A stretch of 7,274 bases of DNA, taken from Verrucomicrobiales bacterium. GTDB taxonomy: Bacteria; Verrucomicrobiota; Verrucomicrobiia; Verrucomicrobiales; SKLO01. The notes beneath the pieces were generated by a model. The model saw nothing but the letters and a program-made list of their open reading frames with translations. It had not been told where the DNA came from and did not search any database. The position numbers and the translations under genes were made by a program. Each line of letters opens with the position of its first letter. Position 1 is the first letter of the stretch. Of the stretch, positions 1 to 7,172 are shown piece after piece. The stretch is taken from the NCBI GenBank assembly GCA_007123195.1, contig SKLO01000556.1, positions 1-7,274 on the forward strand, written 5' to 3'.

Positions 1-1311
1 CCCCAGGCCCTGCGACAGCTGACCATCGATGCCATTGGCCCCCCGGGCCGCATGACAACTCCTGCCACGCCCCGCGCCACCCGCCACCAGATTCCACTCG
101 CGGATCGGCAGGCTGTTGCCCACAAACATCACCGCCCCGTCCCCCATCGCCCGATCCAACGCCGCCAGCAGGCCCGGCTCCGAGGCCGGGAATTGACCCC
201 AGGCCGATCCCAGTCGGTCCCGCCACGGATCGTCGGGCAATTGCACCGGGCAGACCCCGGGGCGCCGCCGCCACCGGGCCAATCGCGCCAGATCCACCGG
301 CCGCCCCCGACATCCCTCCCGGCGACCGAGCCCGCGATGGCCTGAGCGACTCAGGCTCAACACGTCCACCCCGGACCGATCCTCCAGGTCGCGCCACCAC
401 CGCCAGCTCGGCACCGTCCCCAGCCGCAGCACCTGCCCCGCCTCCACCTGCTGCAACCACCGCTCATGCCCGGGCCCGCCTGCCACCTGCACCAGCCCCC
501 CTCCGGACCGGTCCCGCCAGCCTTGCCTTCCCCAGCCGCTGCTGCGCTCCCAGATCGCCGGCAGCCCGATCCGCTCCAGCCACCCGGACACCGCCCGCCG
601 CTCGTCGTCCCGATCCAATCCGGCCACCAGCGCCAGCGTCGGTCGATCGCTGCCAAGGAAGCGCCCGACCTCCCGCTCAAGTTCCCCATCCCCCTCGTCG
701 TCCACCTCGAGAGCATCGCCCCGCCCGCCTTGCGCGGTCGGGACGCCCGCCCCTGGCTGCCAATCGCCCAGCCGCCACGGCCCCGGCGCGGCGGCCTGCG
801 GCTCTCCAAGGCACACATTGAGGTGCGCCGGCCGGTTCCATGGCAGCGACTCCGGCCAGGCAAACGGCCCGCCGCCCGACACCGCGCGGCCGTCCTCCCA
901 CAGGTCGGCGGTCCAGCCGCAGTGACCCGCCAGCAGCCCGGCCTGCTCGATCGCCTGCGGTGCCCCGCTGCCACGGAACTCCGGCGGCCGGTCGGCACTC
1001 ACCACCACCAGCGGCAGCCCCTCGTAGAACGCCTCGATCACGGCCGGCAACAACTCCGCCACCGCCGTGCCCGAAGTCGTCACCACCGCCACCGGCCCGG
1101 CCCCGCCCTGAATCCTGCCGAGGGCGAAAAAGCCGCAACTCCGCTCCTCGAACCCGTGCCACAAGCAGGCGTCGCCGGCCGCCATCAATTCCCTCACCAG
1201 TGGCAGGTTGCGCGCCCCGGTCGCCACCACCCACTCGCTCACCCCCATCGCCGCCAGCCGCGCCAGAATTTGCCGTGGACCCGTCATCGTGTCGTTCCTG
1301 CCCATCGCCAT
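1..1311 (-). CDS. menD: MenD, SEPHCHC synthase (N-terminal 437 codons; runs off left edge)
   Basis: This enzyme joins isochorismate and 2-oxoglutarate in a ThDP-dependent reaction, the first committed step of classical menaquinone synthesis, in the cytoplasm. The frame is stop-free from 1311 to the window edge. From the ATG at 1311 the family landmarks appear in order. A TGARN motif (residues 31-35) stands where most MenDs have PGSR. FEERSCGFFALG (54-65) contains E56, the likely ThDP-activating Glu. TTSGTAVAELLPA is at 78-90, SADRPPE with R108 at 105-111, and Q119 in APQAIEQ. HLNV is near residue 160, GNSLPIRE with S400 and R404 at 398-405, and RGANGIDG with R423 at 423-430. These line up with substrate-binding residues known in E. 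coli MenD. Family length is about 550-590 residues, so roughly the last quarter, including the ThDP diphosphate motif, is missing. The start at 1311 is favoured by a GAGGA upstream; ATGs at 1305 and 1287 are also possible. The gene is divergent from the cytochrome-like gene. Identification is confident; the Ala in place of Ser in the PGSR motif is the one oddity. Confidence 0.93.
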   Translation of the reverse strand, partial: MAMGRNDTMTGPRQILARLAAMGVSEWVVATGARNLPLVRELMAAGDACLWHGFEERSCGFFALGRIQGGAGPVAVVTTSGTAVAELLPAVIEAFYEGLPLVVVSADRPPEFRGSGAPQAIEQAGLLAGHCGWTADLWEDGRAVSGGGPFAWPESLPWNRPAHLNVCLGEPQAAAPGPWRLGDWQPGAGVPTAQGGRGDALEVDDEGDGELEREVGRFLGSDRPTLALVAGLDRDDERRAVSGWLERIGLPAIWERSSGWGRQGWRDRSGGGLVQVAGGPGHERWLQQVEAGQVLRLGTVPSWRWWRDLEDRSGVDVLSLSRSGHRGLGRREGCRGRPVDLARLARWRRRPGVCPVQLPDDPWRDRLGSAWGQFPASEPGLLAALDRAMGDGAVMFVGNSLPIREWNLVAGGAGRGRSCHAARGANGIDGQLSQGLG

Positions 1312-1317
1312 GTTCCG

Positions 1318-1323
1318 TCCTCG
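1318..1323 (-). promoter_or_regulatory. Ribosome binding site of menD
   Basis: On the minus strand CGAGGA lies 6 nt before the ATG at 1311, a normal Shine-Dalgarno spacing. It is the main reason to prefer this start over the in-frame ATGs at 1305 and 1287. The latter would begin nearer the conserved N-terminus of MenD and has only a CAGGAA about 8 nt upstream. Confidence 0.5.
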
Positions 1324-1429
1324 TGGCAACCCAAATCCAATCCCGCCCCGCAGCCGGTCGGCCGCCTCATGACCGCAGAAACTCGAGCCCGCAAGTGTTC
1401 CCATGAACATTTCCGACCCCGGAAACCAG

Positions 1430-1458
1430 ATGTCAACCGGGGGATTCCATGCTATCTT
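1430..1458 (+). promoter_or_regulatory. Candidate sigma-70-type promoter for the PSCyt1/DUF1549/DUF1553 gene
   Basis: An ATGTCA box at 1430-1435 matches TTGACA at 4 of 6 positions. It is separated by 17 bp from TATCTT at 1453-1458, which matches TATAAT at 4 of 6. A TG dinucleotide one base before the -10 box gives an extended -10. Transcription would begin near 1465, leaving a leader of about 140 nt before the ATG at 1604. The site lies in the least GC-rich part of the divergent intergenic region (1312-1603), where I see no small gene. If real, it rules out translation from the upstream in-frame ATG at 1403. This is a by-eye motif match and phylum-specific promoter rules may differ. Confidence 0.3.
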
Positions 1459-1603
1459 GTGGATCGATACCAACGGGCAATCCCAGCCGTATCAAAGCGC
1501 AATCCAACGCCTCACGCGACTTTGCGTGGAAGATTCCGCTCCTGCCCCCGTTGATCCAAACATCATCATGTGCCGTTTTCACCCCATCGCCCTGTTCCAA
1601 AGC

Positions 1604-4600
1604 ATGCACGACTCCGCCCCGGTCTCGAAACCTTGTCGCCGGCAGCCGAATCGGTCCGGCTTGGCCGTGCTCCTGCTCACCCTCGCCGCCAGCCTTCCAC
1701 TGGCGGTCGCTTCCCCGCGCTCAACAGCCGGCGAGGCCGTCGATCTGCCGCTTGAGAACGCCGCCTTCGCCGCCCCCGAACTGCCGGCCGCGGACCACAG
1801 CGCCGCCGACCGGGCCGATGGCTGGCACGTCCAGCACGCCGGTGTCTTCCGCAACGACTCGGGCTTCGGCAAGTCCATCGAGGGCGCCCACGGCGAGCAA
1901 TTGGCCCACCTTGCCGGCCACCGCCCGGCCGCTCTCGCCCAGGCCACCCCCCACCGGTTCGAACCCAACACCCGCTACCAGTTCAGCGCCGGCCTGGCGC
2001 TCCGCGAGGACGCGCCCCTGGCCAACGACGCCTCCCTGGCGCTGAAAATCCAGCACGCCGACCCCGAGACCGGCCAGGTGCTGGCCAACCTCGCGGTGCG
2101 CACCGTGATTGTCGGGCGCGACCCCCTCGCCGACAGCTCGCTGACCGATTACACGGTTGAATTCACCACCACCGACGTTCCACCTCCGGGCACTCTCCGG
2201 ATCGCTTTGGAAGTGGTCACCCCCGCCCCCGGCGACAGCGGCAACTGGACCATCGACGCCGCCCGGCTCAGCGCCCGTCCAGCCGAAACCGCCACGGAAG
2301 AACTGGCTGTAGTCAACCAGGACCTCAGCCTCAGCTACAACTTCCACGTCCGTCCGATTCTCAGCTCCAATTGCTTCGCGTGTCACGGCCCCGATCCCGA
2401 GGACCGCGCCGCCGGACTGCGGCTCGACACCCGCGAGGGCGCCATTGAGGACGTCATCGTGCCCGGCGACCCCGACGCCAGCGAGGTCATGCGCCGCATC
2501 ACCAGCACCGATCCGGCCGACATCATGCCGCCGCCGGAAGCCCACACCACGCTGTCCTCCGAGGAAATCGACACCATCCGCACCTGGATCGCCGAGGGCG
2601 CCCACTACGAGCAGCACTGGTCCTTCGCCCCGCTGCAACAACCCGAGCCGCCCGCCGTGGAACACGATGGCTGGGCGCGCAACCCGATCGACCGGTTCAT
2701 CCTCGCCCGCATGCAGGAGGACGGCCTGGAGCCCAACGAGGAAGCCGACCGCCGCACCCTCGTGCGGCGCCTTTCGCTCGACCTCACCGGCCTGCCGCCC
2801 AGCCCCGCCATGGTCGAGGCGTTCGTCAACGACGACCGCGAGGAAGCCTACGACGAACTGATCGACCAACTGATGGCCTCGCCGCACTGGGGCGAGCACC
2901 GCGCCCGCTACTGGCTCGACGTCGCCCGCTACGCCGACACCCACGGCATCCACTTCGACAACTACCGCGAGATCTGGGGCTACCGCGACTGGGTCATCCA
3001 GGCCTACAACCGCAACCTGCCTTTCGATGAGTTCACCATCGAACAACTGGCCGGCGACCTGCTGCCCGAACCCACCGAGCAGCAACTCATCGCCACCGGC
3101 TACAACCGCTGCAACATCACCACCAACGAGGGCGGCATCATCGACGAGGAATACAAGGTCCTCTACAGCATCGACCGCACCGAAACCCTCGGCGCCACCT
3201 GGCTCGGCCTGACCGTGGCCTGCGCCGCCTGCCACGACCATAAATACGATCCCTTCCCCGCCAGCGATTTCTACTCGCTGGCCGCGTTCTTCAACAACTC
3301 CACCGTGCCGGTCCGCGACGGGAACCGCAAGGATCCCGGCCCCACCCTGATGCTGTTCGATGACGACGACCGCGAACGCTGGACCGAGCTGGAGCAGGCC
3401 GTCCCGGCCGCCGAACAGGAGCTGGCCGCGTTCGATGGCAAGGTCAGGGAACAATTCACCGCCTGGCTCGATGGAGCCGCGCCCGCAGACATCGACGACA
3501 CCGTGCCCACCGAAGGCCTGGTCTATCAGGCGCCGCTGTCCGAAGTGGCAAGTGACCCCGTGGAGGGAGAGGATCTGGAGGAAACCGCGATCGGCGGCAC
3601 CACCAAGGTGCTGGCCGCCGGCACCTCGCAGGACGCCCTGATCGTGCCCGCACCCGTCCCCACCGAGGGTCCGGACGACAACACCGCGCTGCTGCTCGAA
3701 CAACCCGGTGCCGCCCTGCCCGGCGCGCCAGACGTCGACACCGCCGACCCGTTCTCGTTCGGCCTCTGGGTCCGCCTGCCCGACGTCAACCAGACCGGCG
3801 CCCTGATCGCGCGCATGGACGACGGCAGCGACTACCGCGGCTTCGACCTGTGGCTGCAGGGCGGGCAACTGGCCGCCCACATCATCGACACCTGGCCCGA
3901 CAACGCCATCAAGGTTGTCGGCGAGGGCAAGCTGGAGAACAACCGCTGGCACCATGTGTTCCTCACCTGGGACGGCTCCGGCAAGGCCTCCGGCCTCACC
4001 CTCTACATCGACGGCATCGCCCAGCCTGCCAACGCCACCAACGACAGCCTGCAGGGCACCATCGCCACCGAGGTGCCGCTGCGGCTCGGCCGCCGCCACC
4101 TCGCCCAGGGCGTCAACGGCCTTGCCGTCACCGACCTGCGCTGGTTCGACCGCCACCTGCAGGCCGCCGAGGTCGATGTGCTGGTCAACCAAAACCAGTT
4201 GCGCCAACTGCTCGCCAAGGCCGCCGACGCCGATGCCGAACTCACCGACGAGGAAAAGGAACGCCTGTTCAAAACCTTCATCGCCCGTGAGGATCCCGAC
4301 ACCCGGCAGCAGCTGGAACGGGCGGTGGCGGCACTGAAGGCTGAGCAGGAGCAAATCCGCGAGCGCACCCCGATCACCCACATCTTCCGCGAGGCCGACA
4401 CCCTGCCCACCTCGTTTGTCCTGCACCGCGGCGAATACGATCAACGGCGCGACCTGGTTCCCGCCGACACCCCCGGCGTGCTGCCGCCCATGTCAGGCGA
4501 CCTGCCGCGCAACCGCCTCGGCCTGGCCCAATGGCTGTTGGCCGACGAAAACCCGCTCACCGCCCGCGTCACCGTGAACCGCTTCTGGTCCGAGATCTTC

Positions 4601-5467
4601 GGCCGTGGCCTGGTGGAAACCCCCGGCGACTTCGGCCTCAGCGGCATGCTGCCGTCCCACCCCGAACTGCTCGACTGGCTGGCGGTCGAGTTCCGCGACA
4701 ACGACTGGGACATCCAGCAGTTCTACCGCCTCATGGTCACCTCCGCCACTTACCGCCAGGCCGCCCGGGTGACCCCTGACAAACTGGAGATCGATCCGGA
4801 AAACCGGCTGCTCGCCCGCGGCCCGAGGTTCCGCATGGACGCAGAAATGATCCGCGACCACGCGCTCGCCGCCAGCGGCATCCTGGTGCCGGACATCGGC
4901 GGCCCCAGCGTCAAACCCTACCAGCCCGACGGTGTCTGGGAGGCGGTCGCCATGCCCGGCAGCAACACCCGCAACTACCAGCGCGACTCCGGCGACGCCC
5001 TCTACCGGCGCAGCATGTATACCTTCTGGAAACGCTCGGCCCCGCCCGCCTCCATGGATGTGTTCAATGCCCCCAACCGCGAGACCTGCACCCCCGAACG
5101 CGAGCGCACCAACACCCCGCTGCAGGCGCTGGTGACCCTCAACGATCCCCAGTTCGTCGAGGCCGCCCGCTTCCTCGCAACCCGGGTGCTCAAGGAACAT
5201 GAGGAGGAATGTGATCGCAGCCGCGTCGACTTCATCGCCATGCACCTCATCGCCCGCCCGTTGCGCGATGAAGAGCACGAGGTCGTGGCCCGCAGCCTCG
5301 AGGCCATCCGCGACCACTATCAAAACCACCCCGAGGACGCCGGCAGGTTGATCGCGGTCGGCGAGTCACAGCCGCCGGAAACGCTCAACGGCGCCGAGGC
5401 CGAACTGGCCGCCTGGACCATGATCTGCAACGAACTGATGAACCTCGACGAGGTTCTCAACAAGTAA
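1604..5467 (+). CDS. Secreted PSCyt1–DUF1549–LamG–DUF1553 multidomain cytochrome-like protein
   Basis: A large exported protein of unknown biochemical role (1287 residues from this start). Residues 1-36 form a Sec signal peptide: a basic stretch (KPCRRQPNR) then the core LAVLLLTLAASLPLAVA. Residues about 45-225 are a beta-rich domain resembling galactose-binding or carbohydrate-binding jelly rolls. PSCyt1 spans about 245-340, with heme motif CFACH (257-261) and a possible distal ligand M308 in IMPPPE. DUF1549 spans about 360-565, with a second CxxCH (540-544) in CAACHDHKYDPF. A LamG/concanavalin-like domain (about 638-860) follows, flanked by charged helical or coiled-coil segments. DUF1553 (about 924 to the end) shows HRGEYD, RNRLGLAQWL, NPLTARVTVNRFW, SHPELLDWL and the usual NLDEVL tail. 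The order is typical of Planctomycetota/Verrucomicrobiota proteins. The frame is open back to ATG 1403, and ATG 1568 is also in frame. I chose 1604 because it gives a compact signal peptide; no start has a clear Shine-Dalgarno. The DUF1501 gene follows 58 nt downstream, probably in one operon. Domain calls are firm; function and heme loading are inferred. Confidence 0.9.
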   Translation: MHDSAPVSKPCRRQPNRSGLAVLLLTLAASLPLAVASPRSTAGEAVDLPLENAAFAAPELPAADHSAADRADGWHVQHAGVFRNDSGFGKSIEGAHGEQLAHLAGHRPAALAQATPHRFEPNTRYQFSAGLALREDAPLANDASLALKIQHADPETGQVLANLAVRTVIVGRDPLADSSLTDYTVEFTTTDVPPPGTLRIALEVVTPAPGDSGNWTIDAARLSARPAETATEELAVVNQDLSLSYNFHVRPILSSNCFACHGPDPEDRAAGLRLDTREGAIEDVIVPGDPDASEVMRRITSTDPADIMPPPEAHTTLSSEEIDTIRTWIAEGAHYEQHWSFAPLQQPEPPAVEHDGWARNPIDRFILARMQEDGLEPNEEADRRTLVRRLSLDLTGLPPSPAMVEAFVNDDREEAYDELIDQLMASPHWGEHRARYWLDVARYADTHGIHFDNYREIWGYRDWVIQAYNRNLPFDEFTIEQLAGDLLPEPTEQQLIATGYNRCNITTNEGGIIDEEYKVLYSIDRTETLGATWLGLTVACAACHDHKYDPFPASDFYSLAAFFNNSTVPVRDGNRKDPGPTLMLFDDDDRERWTELEQAVPAAEQELAAFDGKVREQFTAWLDGAAPADIDDTVPTEGLVYQAPLSEVASDPVEGEDLEETAIGGTTKVLAAGTSQDALIVPAPVPTEGPDDNTALLLEQPGAALPGAPDVDTADPFSFGLWVRLPDVNQTGALIARMDDGSDYRGFDLWLQGGQLAAHIIDTWPDNAIKVVGEGKLENNRWHHVFLTWDGSGKASGLTLYIDGIAQPANATNDSLQGTIATEVPLRLGRRHLAQGVNGLAVTDLRWFDRHLQAAEVDVLVNQNQLRQLLAKAADADAELTDEEKERLFKTFIAREDPDTRQQLERAVAALKAEQEQIRERTPITHIFREADTLPTSFVLHRGEYDQRRDLVPADTPGVLPPMSGDLPRNRLGLAQWLLADENPLTARVTVNRFWSEIFGRGLVETPGDFGLSGMLPSHPELLDWLAVEFRDNDWDIQQFYRLMVTSATYRQAARVTPDKLEIDPENRLLARGPRFRMDAEMIRDHALAASGILVPDIGGPSVKPYQPDGVWEAVAMPGSNTRNYQRDSGDALYRRSMYTFWKRSAPPASMDVFNAPNRETCTPERERTNTPLQALVTLNDPQFVEAARFLATRVLKEHEEECDRSRVDFIAMHLIARPLRDEEHEVVARSLEAIRDHYQNHPEDAGRLIAVGESQPPETLNGAEAELAAWTMICNELMNLDEVLNK

Positions 5468-5525
5468 CCCGGGCCGGCACGAGCCGCCCGCCCCCCTGAC
5501 AGGAACCCACACCGACCCGAGACCC

Positions 5526-6989
5526 ATGCAACCACTCGAAGATTACATCCGCAGCGAAACCCGCCGCCAGTTTTTCACCCGCGGCAAGAACGCTCTCGGC
5601 TTCGCCGCCCTGGCCACCCTGCTGCGCCAGTCCGGCGCGGCCTCGCTGATCGAATCGCCCGGCGCCGCCCTGCCGGACGCCCTGACCCACTTCGCCCCCA
5701 AGGCCAAGCGCGTGATCTACCTGCACATGGTCGGCGGCCCCTCGCAGATGGACCTGTTCGATTACAAGCCGAAGATGCGCGAGTATTTCGACAAGGATCT
5801 GCCGGACTCCATCCGCCAGAACCAGCGCCTGACCACCATGACCAGCGGCCAGGACCGCTTCCCCATCGCTCCGTCGGTCTACGACTTCGAGCAGCACGGC
5901 AACAGCGGCATGTGGGTCAGCGAGATGCTGCCATGGACCTCCAAGGTCGTCGACGACATGTGCTTCATCCGCTCGATGCACACCGAGGCCATCAACCACG
6001 AGCCCGGCATCAGCCTGATGCAGACCGGCAACATGGTCACCGGCCACCCCTGCCTCGGCGCCTGGATGTCCTACGGCCTCGGCGCCCTCAACCAGGACCT
6101 GCCATCGTTCGTTGTCATGGTCGCCCGCGCCACCAACAACGAGCAGAACCAGGCCATCTCCGGCCGCCTGTGGTCGTCCGGTTACCTCCCCGGCCAGCAC
6201 GCCGGGGTGTCGTTCCGCGCCGCCGATGACGCCATCCTCTACCTCAACAACCCGCCCGGCGTGCCGCGCGAGGTCCGCCGCGGCAGCCTCGACTCGCTCA
6301 ACGCCCTCAACGAGATGAATTACAAGCTGGTGGGCGACCCCGAAACGCACACCCGCATCCAGCAGTATGAGATGGCGTTCCGCATGCAGGCCAGCGTGCC
6401 GGAACTCACCGACACCTCCGGCGAGCCGGAAAGCGTGCTCAACCTCTACGGCGACCAGGTGCGCGACCCGGGGTCGCTGGCCCACAGCATGCTGCAGGCC
6501 CGTCGCATGGCCGAGCGCGGCGTGCGCTTCGTTCAGATCTACCACAACAACTGGGATCACCACGGCAACCTCACCGGCCGCATGCAACACCAGTGCAAGG
6601 ACCTCGACCAACCCACCTACGGCCTCATCACCGACCTCAAGATGCGCGGCCTGCTGGATGACACCCTGGTGATCTGGGGCGGTGAATTCGGCCGCACCAT
6701 CTACTGCCAGGGCCGCCTCACCCAGGAAAACTACGGCCGCGACCACCACCCGCGTTGCTTCACCATGTGGATGGCGGGCGGCGGCTGCAACGCCGGTCAC
6801 ATCCACGGCGAAACCGACGACTTCTCCTACAACATCGTCCGCGACCCGGTCCACATCCGCGACTTCCACGCCACCGTGCTCAACCTGCTCGGGTTCGATC
6901 ACAACCGCTTCAGCTACCGCCACCAAGGGCTCGAACAGCGCCTCACCGGCGTCGAGCCCGCCCACGTGATTCCCGAGCTGCAGGCCTGA
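5526..6989 (+). CDS. DUF1501 family protein with twin-arginine signal
   Basis: A 487-residue protein of the DUF1501 family, related by fold to alkaline phosphatases and sulfatases; the substrate is unknown. The N-terminus has a Tat-type signal: TRRQFF at residues 12-17, then the hydrophobic stretch NALGFAALATLL. This predicts export of a folded, possibly metal-loaded protein. Family motifs follow in order: VIYLHMVGGPSQMDLFDYKP (63-82), WGGEFGRT (384-391), GRDHHP (404-409), AGGG and GETDDFSY further on. D446 and H448 sit in DFHATVLNLLG, and a QRLTG segment lies close to the C-terminus. The Asp/His-rich motifs are plausible metal ligands by analogy with the superfamily, but that is inference. 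Length is normal and the gene is complete. It lies 58 nt after the PSCyt1/DUF1549/DUF1553 gene in the usual order for this pair, with no promoter or terminator visible between them. Only a weak GAG lies near the ATG, so initiation may not depend on a strong Shine-Dalgarno. Family assignment is confident; catalytic activity is not established. Confidence 0.93.
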   Translation: MQPLEDYIRSETRRQFFTRGKNALGFAALATLLRQSGAASLIESPGAALPDALTHFAPKAKRVIYLHMVGGPSQMDLFDYKPKMREYFDKDLPDSIRQNQRLTTMTSGQDRFPIAPSVYDFEQHGNSGMWVSEMLPWTSKVVDDMCFIRSMHTEAINHEPGISLMQTGNMVTGHPCLGAWMSYGLGALNQDLPSFVVMVARATNNEQNQAISGRLWSSGYLPGQHAGVSFRAADDAILYLNNPPGVPREVRRGSLDSLNALNEMNYKLVGDPETHTRIQQYEMAFRMQASVPELTDTSGEPESVLNLYGDQVRDPGSLAHSMLQARRMAERGVRFVQIYHNNWDHHGNLTGRMQHQCKDLDQPTYGLITDLKMRGLLDDTLVIWGGEFGRTIYCQGRLTQENYGRDHHPRCFTMWMAGGGCNAGHIHGETDDFSYNIVRDPVHIRDFHATVLNLLGFDHNRFSYRHQGLEQRLTGVEPAHVIPELQA

Positions 6990-7023
6990 CCACGCTCCGC
7001 AGGCGTTGGCACGGAGCCGCACC

Positions 7024-7047
7024 GGCACCCGGCCGGCCAGGGGTGCC
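7024..7047. terminator. GC-rich hairpin after the DUF1501 gene
   Basis: GGCACCC (7024-7030) and GGGTGCC (7041-7047) form a perfect 7-bp stem around a 10-nt loop, beginning 35 nt after the DUF1501 stop. The loop contains the self-complementary GGCCGGCC, so it could fold further. No T-run follows on either strand, so this is not a canonical intrinsic terminator. It may be a factor-dependent or transcript-end-stabilising hairpin between two convergent genes. Confidence 0.3.
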
Positions 7048-7107
7048 CTACCCAGGCCCCCTGACCAGCCGCCGTCCATCACCCTGACGGGGCGCCTGAC
7101 GGTCACA

Positions 7108-7162
7108 GGGCCGCCAGGATGCCCCGCCTTGCATGGGGAACCCGCATGGACCCGGGCGGCCC
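7108..7162 (-). terminator. Possible hairpin downstream of the convergent right-edge gene
   Basis: GGGCCGCC (7108-7115) pairs perfectly with GGCGGCCC (7155-7162). The 39-nt intervening segment can itself fold weakly, with CCCC at 7122-7125 pairing with GGGG at 7135-7138. Read on the minus strand, it starts 10 nt beyond the stop codon at 7173-7175. No T-tract is present. In DNA this GC-rich such pairings arise by chance, so the call is tentative. Confidence 0.2.
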
Positions 7163-7172
7163 CCGCTCCAAC

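Noticed and set aside
357..1234. Two minus-strand open frames (357-998 and 677-1234) overlapping menD in other frames
   Set aside because: Both are Gly/Arg-rich alternative frames; only the frame using codons ending at 3k-2 gives the MenD motifs. There is also no sign that menD is frameshifted.
1408..1436. Perfect TTGACA on the minus strand as a menD promoter -35 box
   Set aside because: At spacers of 16-18 bp the best -10 candidate matches only 3 of 6 consensus bases (GGAAAT), so I did not list it as a promoter.
466..1554. 362-codon open frame on the plus strand
   Set aside because: It is Pro/Arg/His-rich without motifs and lies opposite menD, whose motifs on the minus strand are unmistakable.
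1721..4444. Long open frame (907 codons) on the minus strand, opposite the cytochrome-like gene
   Set aside because: Its translation is low-complexity Gly/Val/Ala-rich with no recognisable motif, while the plus strand there encodes clear PSCyt1, DUF1549 and LamG domains. Strong GC codon bias removes stop codons from the antisense frame.
5468..5525. Possible separate promoter or terminator between the two plus-strand genes
   Set aside because: The 58-nt gap is GC-rich with no convincing -10 box or hairpin; co-transcription is the simpler reading.
5457..7106. 549-codon open frame on the minus strand, opposite the DUF1501 gene
   Set aside because: It is an antisense shadow of a well-supported DUF1501 gene, with Val/Ala/Gly/His-rich composition and no domain.
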